64,000 nt of DNA from Oscarella lobularis (taxonomy: Eukaryota; Porifera; Homoscleromorpha; Homosclerophorida; Oscarellidae). The stretch lies in the NCBI RefSeq assembly GCF_947507565.1, contig NC_089188.1:496001-560000 (forward strand), written 5' to 3'. The notes beneath the pieces are model-generated. The model did not search any database, was not told the origin of the DNA, and was given only the letters and a program-made list of their open reading frames with translations. Shown here piece after piece: positions 24,501 through 33,960 of the stretch (position 1 is the first letter of the stretch; every line of letters begins with the position of its first letter). The position numbers were made by a program, and so were the translations under genes.

Positions 24501-25464
24501 GGATCGCTATCTGGACACCGCGTTAGGATCGTACCGGACGTCCACGCAAACGTCGCTAGGCGCGTCCCCTTTTGAATTATTGTATGGGCGGCGTCCTCGT
24601 CTCCCCACCGACGCGGCATACGGAACGTCCTTTCCTGACGCAGTCGACACAGGCGAACACCTACGAAAAATCCAAGCTCGCATGGCCGCTGCCCGAGAAG
24701 TGGTTGACGCCACACTTACGGCCGCTCAAGACCGCCAACAACGAGGAGCCCCAGTTCACCACGAGATTTACGCTACCGGGGATTTAGAGTACCTCCACAA
24801 CCCTGGTCGTCTGCGTGGCAAAGCTCACAAGCTACTTTCGGTCTGGGACGGACCGTTTCGTATCGTCAACACAAAAGGAAGTCACGTTTACGTCATCAGC
24901 CCGGTCGACAAGAAAGGCCGAAAGCGTTGCGTCCATCATGACCGGTTGAAGCGATGTTATCGTAGACGTGACGGTGATCTCGATGTCTACGACACCGAGC
25001 AAGCGCCGTCAGGGGAGCCCTTGTCTCGCAGACACGCTCCTGCGGAAGAACAGGCAAATTCCTCTACACCGCCGTTGGAGGGTGAACGACAGTCTGTGCG
25101 TGATATAGAGATCGACAACCGTAATAACGGGACGGTCGAGGACAGCGAGCCTGCGTTCACTCTTCCAAACACGGCTTTTATGCTGTCACCAACCGCAGGC
25201 CTCGTCGAGCGAACGGAACCGATAGCGGAAGAGCCCGATACGGACGTTCCCGCGGGAGTTGATGAGACCGTTCCGAGAGTGGAAGCCCGCAATGCTGATG
25301 TGCCCGAGCCAACCGCGCTGAACGAGGGACCTCCAGTTCAGTTAGTGCCTGTTCGCGAACCGGAACCCCCGGAGCGTCCACGCCGCACCATCCGGCTGCC
25401 TCGACATTTCGACGGATTTGTAATGACGTCGCGCGCCGACGAGGAGGACGAAAACGACATTTGA
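21547..25464 (+). CDS. pol: Pol polyprotein of the gypsy element
   Basis: A single open frame of about 1305 codons. Aspartic protease DTGA appears within the first dozen codons. Reverse transcriptase shows FCVDFRRVNE and the YLDD catalytic box near codons 437-440. RNase H has KTDASDIGLGAV near codon 584 and ATEKELFAV. Integrase has an HHCC zinc site (H...H...CSTC around codons 800-842) and the D, D, E triad in AMDFLEL, HSDQGP and VERFNR (about codons 868, 926, 963). A GPF/GxHVYVI module and an acidic tail end the protein. No disabling change is visible, so the element may supply activity to itself and relatives. Confidence 0.95.
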   Translation: MSFRCLIDTGAAISIVPPSFASFPVLPCTERLAMASGHTVPVAGVVELPVAFGSWTTRHCFRVADIATNPILGADFIVSHGLDIAVRTRKLQLPSGAAWPLLTPAPAPSPSPSPPSASQPVYSIVLSESVVFAADQREMIVAGLVVDAVTKEPCRSSSGPLLFEPLETLESKSDLLAPASLAINATGIIPVRLYNTAGKRKLYKGKRLGTADVIDQEQLTASVFDAVPTDDGWTPPLGPTPQLSPSERASLVRLLGEFRDIFSRKHADLGRTDVTQHRIVTTEDVPVHSPPYRQPYHLRPEIDRQVAEMLDMGVITPSSSPWSSPVLLVPKKNGSFRFCVDFRRVNELTVKDAYPIPRIDETLDGLYGAKYFSTLDLASGYWQVIMAAEDRAKTAFSTNGGHYEFEVMPFGLTNAPATFQRLMDLVLRGLHLDTCMVYLDDVLVHSRTFTDHLDHLRAVFLRFRGAGLKLRTEKCQFLRPEVPYLSHVVSAAGVSTDPSKISKVRDWPVPSSKSDIRSFVNFAGYYRRFIPDFSAIAAPLHDLAAPRTLFSWTPTAQTAFKTLKTKLTSAPVLAFPCFNTPFRLKTDASDIGLGAVLMQIIDNVERPIAYASKKLDSAERNYSATEKELFAVKWGMAHFRPYLLGAKFVVVTDHRPLVHVRTMKQPAGRMGRWLHAISQFDFEVVYKPGRLHTDADALSTICAATTLLPSVSADVLIAAQAADPAIAAVISRLRAGADRPPAAGMWRTGALRRFRQIWCQLEIGGDGVLYRNTRLGAQLDKTKILVVPSTLVPDVLQQVHADPMGGHSGVNKTIATLIQRYYWPGFSSSVDDYIRHCSTCQKTSPAVPRPKAPLQPIPVGGPFEMIAMDFLELPRTARGNRYVLVVSDYFTRWPEAFATADQKSETVARILMDGVVARHGLPHVLHSDQGPSFESKVIRHLCDWLGIRKTRTTPYHPQGDGLVERFNRTLLGKLRAYCHNNPHDWDRYLDTALGSYRTSTQTSLGASPFELLYGRRPRLPTDAAYGTSFPDAVDTGEHLRKIQARMAAAREVVDATLTAAQDRQQRGAPVHHEIYATGDLEYLHNPGRLRGKAHKLLSVWDGPFRIVNTKGSHVYVISPVDKKGRKRCVHHDRLKRCYRRRDGDLDVYDTEQAPSGEPLSRRHAPAEEQANSSTPPLEGERQSVRDIEIDNRNNGTVEDSEPAFTLPNTAFMLSPTAGLVERTEPIAEEPDTDVPAGVDETVPRVEARNADVPEPTALNEGPPVQLVPVREPEPPERPRRTIRLPRHFDGFVMTSRADEEDENDI

Positions 25465-25494
25465 GATTTGAGAACCCCCTAGAGTATGCAGTGG

Positions 25495-25605
25495 TGTGGT
25501 AAAGTAAGATACGGGACTTAAATAGGGAGGGTAGAATGGGCGTGTAAAGGAAATATAGATCAGTCTTGGTTCTGACTCGAGTAGGCGAGGATCTCGTTTA
25601 TTACA
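25495..25605 (+). repeat. 3' LTR (111 bases)
   Basis: Same sequence as 20389-20499 over the full length by eye. A clear polypurine tract is not obvious just upstream (GAGAACCCCCTAGAG). Confidence 0.9.
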
Positions 25606-26400
25606 CATCGGCTTTCCTAAAATTGACAGATACCGTGTTGAGGGTGTTCGGGGATCACATGATGGCTCACAAAAGGCCATCATTATCTAGTCGTATAAAT
25701 GAACTAATTCCCCTCCCACCAGGGCACGCGCGGGCGACGCCCGCGCGCGCCCTGGTGGGAGGGGCTCTCAAACGTGATCGGCCAAAATCGGAAAGTGTGT
25801 GTGTGTCTGTCTGTCTGCATGTCTGTCGGTAACGCTCACGTCACAATCGCTCTTAAGCCAATCACACACAAAGGTGCCTTTATGACATCACATTCATTGT
25901 GATGTCATAATCTCCCGTATATTTCCCAATGATATACCAAAAAAGGTGACATCACAGTAGATAGCAACCCCGGATGGTGTTCAATAGTTTTCAGCATAGA
26001 TATAACAGCACTGTTATATCTATGTTTGATAAACATAACGGGCACATAACAAATAGCTTTCTCAAGGGAATGCAGTAAAGGAGCATGTTGGGTTTGTCGT
26101 GCTGCGAGCGAAGCTCGCAGCACGCAAACCCAACTGCGAGCTGATAATGGGCCTCGTGACCGAAGGGACAGAGGTTGCCGTAGGGAGGTGTAGCTCTGGG
26201 TCACATAAGATGTCAAATTAATTATAGATTTTTGCAGAAAATAAGGCATGCTAACTAACGTGGTTAGGCAGTGTGATGCGCATAGGCTTTTCTAAAATTA
26301 GAGTAAAAGGAATTAGATAGCGTACTGAGGGTGTTCGGGGATCACATGATGGCTCACAAAAGGCCATCATTATCTAGTTAGATCACATGCCTACAATCAT
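25606..26400. repeat. Remainder of interrupted repeat plus a second full copy
   Basis: 25606-25692 completes the repeat split by the gypsy element, ending with GATCACATGATGGCT...CCATCATTATCTAG. A 55-base palindrome follows, then a second copy from about 25750 to 26380 that ends with the same GATCACATGATGGCT...ATCTAG block. The internal segment at 26091-26132 folds into a hairpin around GAGCGAAGCTC. Confidence 0.7.
25710..25764. repeat. 55-base GC-rich near-perfect palindrome
   Basis: CCCCTCCCACCAGGGC at 25710-25725 pairs exactly with GCCCTGGTGGGAGGGG at 25749-25764. The inside (CGCGCGGGC / GCCCGCGCG) also pairs, leaving one mismatch and a 3-base loop. It sits exactly at the junction between two repeat copies. 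Confidence 0.9.
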
Positions 26401-26451
26401 GCACGTTTCTTCTGCGCACGCTCGTTTTTCTGTTAGACTTTTGGAGGCGAA

Positions 26452-27250
26452 ATGGAGAAAGTAAGCGTTTTTCCGCTTCCTGACATTGAAACAATTGCTC
26501 TACGTATAGAACAAAAAGGAATGATCAATCGAGACGAGGGAAAAAAGCTCCGAAGGCGTTTCGGAATCGCTCTTCTTAGGCGAAGTCGTTCTTTACGTCG
26601 TGCAGGGACTTTTCAGCATCGATTCGGTTCTTTTTTTCTTCTAGGAGTCTGATCGAGCGAAGCGATTCAGTTCTCTCCTCGAGCGCGCCGAGTTGTACAC
26701 GACGGATTCGACGCTTCGTCCTAAAATGCAGCACGAGCTACAAAAAGCTTTGAATGAGAACGAACTTAGCGTCTCTGCCGAGTGAGTTGAAGAGGGTCCC
26801 CCGAGATCCTTTGGAGTGGTTCGTGCTTCATTTTGTGGTAGGCGTTAGGCAGACGAATTTATAGTGAAAGAGCAGTCGCATTATCTTACGTCGTTTTCGT
26901 GGTCTCCTTCTTGTACGCGTTACGAAGTGTTTGCTCATGTTTTTTCACTGTCTTTGTGCAGATATTGAAAACGGTGAAATGACAGATTATCAAATACGTG
27001 GGCTCAACTGGCGAATGTCGTTTTTCGATCAGCGATCAAATAGAATTTTGGCTGATGCAATTTTTCGAAATTCCTTAGTTCATTGCATGATTTGATTTTT
27101 TTAAGGTCTAAGGAAGACGTTTCAGACAGAATCTCTTCCTGCCTATCTGAAGTATTTGCGAGCCATAGACGTTCCTCATCTCATCGTCGCTCCAAAATCT
27201 ACTCTTCACAATTGACTGGATGGATGAATTCGAGTGCTGACCGAAGCGTT
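26452..27250 (+). pseudogene. ISWI/SMARCA-type chromatin-remodelling ATPase fragment (broken)
   Basis: Exon pieces read as the N-terminal region and first ATPase motifs of an ISWI-type SNF2 helicase: RAKRFSSLLERAELY near 26655, then MTDYQIRGLNW near 26978, then AYLKYLRAIDVPHLIVAPKS near 27145 and WMDEF near 27220. In intact family members the Walker A segment reads GLGKT; here it is GLRKT. The preceding ILADEM segment is ILADAI and the donor is lost. A 4-base frame disruption lies between LHN and WMDEF, and a TGA follows soon after. The helicase is cut off completely where the minisatellite begins. Clearly non-functional as an ATPase. Confidence 0.75.
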
Positions 27251-27362
27251 TGCGGAAATCAATGAGGCAGCCGGAAACATGACGGAAGCGGTGAAAGATT
27301 TGAAGAATACGTTGAAAATGGCGGCAAGCAAAGCGGGACTCACGGCTGGAATGGTAAACTGA

Positions 27363-28200
27363 GTCGATGATTAGAGATTGAACTCAATTTCCTTAGACCG
27401 TCTCCCATCCTTATGAGTCGATGATTAGAGATTGAACTCAATTTCCTTAGACAGTCTTCCATCCTTTATGAGTCGATGATTAGAGATTCAACTCAATTTC
27501 CTTAGACAGTCTTCCATCCTTATGAGTCGATGGATTAGAGATTGAACTCAATTTCCTTAGACAGTCTTCCATCCTTATGAGTCGATGGATTAGAGATTGA
27601 ACTCAATTTCCTTAGACGGTCTCCCATCCTTATGAGTCGATGTTTAGAGGTTGACCTCAATTTCCTTAGACAGTCTCCCATCCTTATGAGTCGATGATTA
27701 GAGATTGAACTCAATTTCCTTAGACAGTCTTCCATCCTTATGAGTCGATGATTAGAGATTGAACTCAATTTCCTTAGACAGTCTTCCATCCTTATGAGTC
27801 GATGGATTAGAGATTGAACTCAATTTCCTTAGACGGTCTCCCATCCTTATGAGTCGATGTTTAGAGGTTGACCTCAATTTCCTTAGACAGTCTCCCATCC
27901 TTATGAGTCGATGATTAGAGATTGAACTCAATTTCCTTAGACAGTCTCCCATCCTTATGAGTCAATGTTTAGAGGTTGAACTAAATTTCCTTACACCGTC
28001 TCCCATCCTTATGAGTCGATGTTTAGAGGTTGAACTCAATTTCCTTAGACAGTCTCCCATCCTTATGAGTCAATGTTTAGAGGTTGAACTCAATTTCCTT
28101 AGACCGTCTCCCATCCTTATGAGTCGATTTTTAGAGGTTGAATTCAATTTCCTTAGACGGTCTCCCATCCTTATGAGTCAATGTTTATAGGTTGAACTCA
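27363..28200. repeat. Minisatellite, unit about 54 bases, about 15 copies
   Basis: The unit is of the form GAGTCGATGATTAGAGATTG then AACTCAATTTCC, TTAGACAGTCTCCCATCCTT. Subtypes differ by one or two bases (GATGTTTAGAGGTTG versus GATGATTAGAGATTG) and occur in blocks, indicating stepwise higher-order amplification. Periodic frames on both strands are artefacts. Confidence 0.95.
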
Positions 28201-28204
28201 GTTT

Positions 28205-29150
28205 AATATTTTGGTTCTACGAAATAAAGATTAGACCCTGAATTTAATATTTAGGCCTGCGGTAATAAAGATTAGGCTCTCAATTTAATATTTAGGCTCT
28301 AAGAAATAACGATTAGGCTCACAATTTATTATTTAGACTCTGAGAAAGAAAGATTTAGGCTCTCAATTTAATATTTATGCTCTTAGAAATAAAGGTTAGG
28401 CCCTCAATTTAATATTTAGGTCCTAAGAATTAAAGATTAGGCCCTCATTTTAATATTTAGGGCCTAAGAATTAATGATGATTGCCTCATCTTAGTACTAA
28501 GGCTCTAAGAATCAAAGATTAGACCCTGAATTTCTTGTTTAGGCCTTAAGATATAAAGATTAGGCCTTCTATTTAATATTTAGAACCTAACAATTAAAGA
28601 TTAGGGTTACAATTTATTATTTAGGCCCAATTTAATATTTAGGCCTTAAGAATTAAAGATTAGGCTCTCCGTTTAATATTAAGGTGCTAAATATTAAAGA
28701 TTAGGCCCTAAATTTTATCTTTAGGTCGTAAGATATAAAGATTAGGCCCTCCATTTAATATTTTTGGTGCGAAGAATAAAAGATTACAATTTCAATTTAA
28801 TATTTAGGCCCTTAGAATAAAGATTAGGCCCTCAATTAAATGTTTAGGCCCAAAGAATTAGAGATTAGGTCCTCAATTTAATATTTAGTCTCTAAGAATT
28901 AAAGAGGAGAGCCTCAATTTAATATTAAGGCTCTAAGTATCAAAGATCAGCCCTACATTTTACATTTAGGTTGTAAGATATAAAGATTAGGCCCTCCATT
29001 TAATATTTAATTGCTAAGAATAAAAGATTAGGCTTTCAATTTAATATTTAGGTCCTGAGAATTAAAGGTTAGGCCCTTAATTTAATATTTAGGCTCTAAG
29101 AATTAAAGATTATGCCCTCAGTTAAATATTTATGCCCTTAGAATTAATCG
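28205..29150. repeat. AT-rich minisatellite, unit about 42 bases, about 22 copies
   Basis: Degenerate repeats of ATTAGGCCCTCAATTTAAT followed by ATTTAGGCCCTAAGAATTAA. It directly follows the 54-base array and ends where the WxxW-domain exons start. Divergence between units is greater than in the first array, so it is older. Confidence 0.9.
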
Positions 29151-29164
29151 ATATGCATAAACAA

Positions 29165-32040
29165 GAACCAACCAAATGGTGGAATGTGCTACAATTACGA
29201 AGTCCGGTTTCTGTGCCCTTGTCCTAATTACAAAGGCTTGTTCATCGATTATTTTTAACTGCAGTAATGATGGGCGTTTTTCATGCAGATTTATTTCAAA
29301 ACTTGACCGACTCTATTTCTACAGAATCTTCTCCACTAAACAATCTGACACTTTCTTGTAAGCAACGAACATATAGAGGCTGTCTTAGTAACTTTCGACG
29401 TGTTACAAATTCTACAGCTAAAAATGAATCACTTCTGCCTACCAACGCCATTATGTCATCTTCTCTTTTAAGTTTTCTCGGTAAAGGAAGTGCGTTTCTC
29501 GAGTTGTTTAAGGCATTTCTGCTCTTTGCCGCATTTAGCAAGAAAATCAGACCTCGTAATTACAAGTAACAAACTGACAGATTCATCTTCATCTTTCGCG
29601 GTAGAAGGCACTATGAAAAATATTGGTTTATATTTTCGCGTAGACCGCTGTGACCTTCAAGACATCCGTCAGTGTTGAAGTTCGGCCATCAGAAATTCAG
29701 ACAAAAGCTACTTCGTTGCCACTTCTACCGAAAACTCCTACTCCCGTTCTAAGTAAGGTCAACTGTTCATCTGATAATAAATGTAGTTGCTATGATTGGA
29801 AATTTAGAATGCTGGACAGATTGGTTCAATATTGATAACCCAGGGTGGACAGGGGATTATGAAAAATTAGAAACTCTTCGCAATGCAGGATACAAAGTAT
29901 GCAAGCAACCCGAAGCAGTTCGTTGCAGAACAGTTCACACTCGTAACACAGCAGAATAAAGCCGACTTATGAAGTCTCAGTTCTGTCCATACCCAGACAT
30001 AGATGCCAAGTTGACCGGAAGAAAATTGACCTGCTCGCCATCAGTGGGGTTCTTCTGCGTCAATTCTGACCAGGATTGGGGTAAAACGTGCCTCGACTAC
30101 GAAGTAAAGTTTCTCTGTCCCTGCAACTACGTTGAAGGTAGGCTCCAGCAAAGTTTGTATTAATCAAACTAATGTTTATGAACCTAGCTCCAACAAAACC
30201 TCCGTTTGACTTGCGTATGGCATTTGCCTTATTAGATTTGTATGATCCATGCAGGCGTTTTTAGGCATGGGGTGTTGGACAGCGTGGCTCGACAGAGACG
30301 GTCTTGAAGGCACTGGAGATTATGAGCAGCGTTACTTATTTTCTCGCCCTATCTGCGACCGTCCCGGCGCTGTACAGTGCCGCAGGACATCCAATCGTTG
30401 GGTCATTGTCATTGTAACAATGTGAAAAGAAACGTTCTTTTTATGTAGATCAAGAAGCACTGAAAACAGGCCAAAATCTATTTTGCACACCAGCTATGGG
30501 ACTGGTATGCATAAACAAGAACCAACCAAATGGTGGAATGTGCTACAATTACGAAGTCCGGTTTCTGTGCCCTTGTCCTAATTACAAAGGCTCGTTTATC
30601 GATTATTTTTAACTGCAGTAATGATGGGCGTTTTTCATGCAGATTTATTTAAAAACTTTACTGACTCTATTTCTACAGAATCTTCTCCACTAAACAATCC
30701 GACACTTTCTTGTAAGCAACGAACATATAGAGGCTGTCTTAGTAACTTTCGACGTGTTACAAATTCTAGTCAGTGTTGAAGTTCGACCATCAGAAATTCA
30801 GACATTAGCTACTTCGTTGCCACTTCTACCGATAACTCCTACTCCCGTTCTAAGTAAGGTCAACTGTTCATCTGATAAAAAATGTTTCTGCTATGATTGG
30901 AAATTTAGAATGTTGGACAGATTGGTTCAGCATTTATAACCCAGGGTCGACTGGAGATTATGAAAAATTAGAAACTCTTCGCAATGCAGGATACAAAGTA
31001 TGCAAGCAACCCGAAGCAGTTCGTTGTAGAACAGTTCACACTCGTAACACAGCAGAATAAAACCGACTTATGAAGTCTCAGTTCTGTCCATACCCAGACA
31101 TAGATGCCAAGTTGACCGGAAGGAAAGTGACCTGCTCGCCATCGGTAGGGTTCTTCTGCGTCAATTCTGACCAGGATTGGGGTAAAACGTGCCTCGACTA
31201 CGAAGTAAAGTTTCTCTGTCCCTGCAACTACGTTGACGGTAGGCTCCAGCAAAGTTTGTAGTAATCAAACTAATGTTTACTCGCCTAGCTCCAACAAAAC
31301 CTCCGTTTGTCTTGCGTATGGCATTTGCTCTATTACATTTGTATGATCCAGGCGTTGTTAAGGCTTGGGGTGTTGGACAGCGTGGCTCGACAGAGACGGT
31401 CCTGGAGGCACTGGAGATTATGAGCAGCGTAACTTATTTTCTCGCCCTATCTGCGACCGTCCTGGGTCTGTGCAATGCCGCAGAACGTCAAACCGTTGGG
31501 TCATCGTCATTATAATAATGTGAAAATAAAACCGTTTTGTTTACGTAGATCAAGCAGCACTGAAAACTGGGCAAAAACTATTTTGCACACCAGCTATGGG
31601 TCTTGTATGCATAAACAAGAACCAGCCGAGTGGAGAAATGTGCTACAATTACGAAGTCCGGTTTGTGTGCCCTTGTCCTGATGGTAAGATTTTCTCATAC
31701 TCTTAGAAGCGTTTTCCACAGCTGTACAATTAAACTTCCAGGTCTTACGAAAGTACCTCCTACTTCGCAATTGATATCATCTCTGCCACCACTTCAGTCT
31801 GGTATCAAAAATAAACCTATCGTGTTGTATGTTGTGCTAGGAGCAATTGGAATTCTGCTTACAATCATTGCACGTATCTTTATTCGATTCAAATTTCAAC
31901 GTAAACGTGTTCTGAATATAAATGAAAGAGAATCCGACAATACGGGAAACTACGAAAGAATAATGGAAGAAATGGAAATTTGCACTCCGCCACCTAGTTA
32001 TTCAGTCGCTGTGATGAAAATGGAAAGCGGAGAACTTTAG
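29165..32040 (+). CDS. Membrane protein with repeated WxxW (mucin/CILP-type) domains, 5' end missing
   Basis: Exons encode one half and four complete WxxW domains, as found in gel-forming mucins and CILP. Each has the start CWTDWF or CWTAWL followed by GDYE, a Cys near PEAVRC/GAVQC and the end LDYEVKFLCP or CYNYEVRFLC. Every domain is split by an intron at the same place (for example after CRTVHT). Between domain pairs lie a small exon (DLFQNLTDSISTESS) and a Thr/Pro linker (VEVRPSEIQT). The last exon (about 31741-32040) supplies a transmembrane helix (IVLYVVLGAIGILLTIIARI), a basic stop-transfer stretch and a cytoplasmic tail with the PPxY motif PPPSY, a type bound by WW domains of NEDD4-like ligases. 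One intron (about 29754-29787) is only 34 bases. The visible 5' end is half a domain directly against the minisatellite, so the start was lost or lies elsewhere; it could be an incomplete gene. Confidence 0.65.
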
Positions 32041-32100
32041 TTAAAGAGGAATGACTGGCAAAAAGGCTGCTTCCGCAAGCAACTAGTCTTTAGAAACCCA

Positions 32101-32102
<2 letters not shown>

Positions 32103-32131
<29 letters not shown>
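32103..32131. repeat. (GT)n microsatellite
   Basis: About 14 uninterrupted GT units, 60 bases after the stop codon of the WxxW gene. Confidence 0.95.
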
Positions 32132-32133
<2 letters not shown>

Positions 32134-32679
32134 ATTATCTCTATGGAAAACAATAAGCGTACGATAAAATTTCTACTTTGATACTACCTTCCTTTGAAAT
32201 AATTGGAAGGTAGAGAAAATTCCAGGGTTATGGGTCAGATGAAGTGTTCAGAGATGCGACAAATCTCTTATTAGATATAGTCCGCGACAGATTCTCTGAG
32301 TATACACCCATAGCTTTCTTTCTCTCGTGGGCGCGCCGCACAAAAAGCGTGAGCGTTAGTTTAAAATGCGTGGGCGTGCCGTTTAAAATGCGTGGGCGTG
32401 GTCGTTTAAACACTCGTATTCTGTTATTTTCTCGGAATAGTTGTCATATACTTAATTATTTTCCGGAAAAGAACATTATGACGTTGCAGTAACTATTATG
32501 AAATCTGTATTTAGAAAATTTTAAAACATTTTAAATATTTCAAAATAATATTGTAAAAAATAAAAAAACTGTTTTACTTATTTACTAATTTTCAACTAAA
32601 AATTGTACTGATTTCACATACGGGTATAACCGAGACCAGTTTTATATTAACAAGTTCTCCTGAAAAGTCTGCTGTCATG

Positions 32680-32802
32680 ACCGAGTTTCGAACCCAATAA
32701 CTCCTCCTACCTACTGTACCTACTGTACATACGGGTCTGTCTGTTTCGGTACTCCTAACCGGCCTAACCACACTCCTAACCACTCGACTAACTGGCCACG
32801 TC
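32680..32802 (-). repeat. tRNA-derived (SINE-like) sequence
   Basis: On the minus strand TTAGTCGAGTGGTTAGGAG (about 32774-32792) matches an internal polymerase III A box, and GGGTTCGAAACTCGG (about 32681-32695) matches a B box. The spacing of about 90 bases is too long for an ordinary tRNA and no full cloverleaf closes, so this looks like a SINE or tRNA pseudogene. The rest of 32040-33090 is AT-rich and shows no gene. Confidence 0.45.
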
Positions 32803-33093
32803 AAACATGAGCGCATGGAAGTAATATTTCTCCTTTTCGAAAGGACTTAGAATTTATTTTTATTTTTTGCAGTTGTTGCAGTAAATTCGATAACTGCCTT
32901 TATTCTGCGAAATGACAATCAGTTTCCCATACATATCATTCAACAGAATTAAAAGAGAGAGACAACGCTTTGAGACTAGCACAATCAAACATTAAAACGC
33001 AATAACGTGAGAAGAAGCAGGTGAGACGCTACAGTGTATATAAAATGAATGATTGCCGTCTTCTCACAATTTCTTTCTGCTTAGAGGGTTTTC

Positions 33094-33960
33094 AGTGTGC
33101 CGGTTCATCCATTGCGTGTTCATTATCTTCAGTTGTGTCAGATAGAATGTCTTCCTCTGTGTTCCCTGGACCTTCTTCGGCAATATGATCAAGGTCCAAG
33201 TAGAGCTTATCGGGATTCTCCTCCCCTAGCAAGCGTTCGAGTGTCTTCGACAGGCTTTCGAAAGTTGGTCCCAGCAGGTGAGAATCAAGCGGTACCTAAA
33301 CATTACAACCCGGATTTCACGTCATATAAAAAACGCCGCGTCACATTTTGACTCACACTGAGTCTTTACAGGTCTCAGGCTGCTCCAGACGATTGCCGTT
33401 TGAAACGTGCGACAGAAGAGTTTCTGTAGGAATGAGTGTGTAAGGAAACGCTCCTGCAGAGCCCGAAACTTAGTATTATTAGAAATCCGTGTCAAATTCC
33501 GAAAACCAATAGTATAGATTTCTCACACTGTTACGCCGAAAGACCACCTATAGAGCCAGAAGTATAGAGGAAATATTGACATAAATTAACATTCTAGTAC
33601 ACGTCGCTCTTTGCAGTAACTGTGCGATCCATAATAGCTTCGACTGCCATCCATCGAAAAGAAAGCAATGTCTAGCTTTTCCGCTGTCTAGTTAGTGTAT
33701 GCAAGTCTTGGCATCCACCAATATAGTATATGTATTGTTCTTCACTTCACTGCTGGTATCTTGATCCCTAACTACTCCGACTAAAATTCAGCCAATCTAA
33801 GAAGGTACTGCAGAAAAAAAAGGGCCCGATTGTCTGTGTCGCAAAGCGAAGTTCCCGGCAGTAAAAAAGCAGAGACACAAAGTGACACCTCTAACCGACA
33901 CCTGATCGGATAGCAAAACGAAGTTCTTCGCTGCCACCACTTGAGAACAAACATCTAAAA
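33094..33960 (-). pseudogene. Receptor tyrosine kinase catalytic-domain pseudogene
   Basis: Five degraded exon pieces follow the C-lobe of a receptor tyrosine kinase in order: VVAAKNFVLLSDQVSV (catalytic loop remnant, about 33890), RWMAVEAIMDRTVTAKSDVY (about 33640), WSFGVTV then EIYTIG (about 33505-33550), AFPYTLIPTETLLSHVSNGN (about 33420) and PTFESLSKTLERLLGEENPD (about 33240), then an acidic tail and stop. Lesions: a TGA at 33523-33525 where the family has Trp; loss of bases between the CW and RPTF motifs near 33276, shifting the frame; and an HRDLAARN loop degraded to QVVAAKN. The closest group by eye is FGFR-like, but this is not resolved. Non-functional. Confidence 0.75.

Larger units (their letters stand above)
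20389..25605 (+). mobile_element. Ty3/gypsy LTR retrotransposon, young, very short LTRs
   Basis: Bounded by two 111-base LTRs (20389-20499 and 25495-25605) that begin TGTGGTAAAG, end TTTATTACA and appear identical. The 4-base target CATC occurs on both sides (20385-20388 and 25606-25609). A TGG-starting primer-binding-site-like sequence follows the 5' LTR at about 20501. Gag and pol frames occupy the interior. Domain order protease, reverse transcriptase, RNase H, integrase defines the Ty3/gypsy group. Identical LTRs imply recent insertion. LTRs of 111 bases are unusually small for the group. Confidence 0.95.

Noticed and set aside
27363-28200. CRISPR-like regular spacing of near-identical units
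   Set aside because: Units are contiguous with no unique spacers, the setting is eukaryotic, and there are no cas genes; this is a minisatellite.
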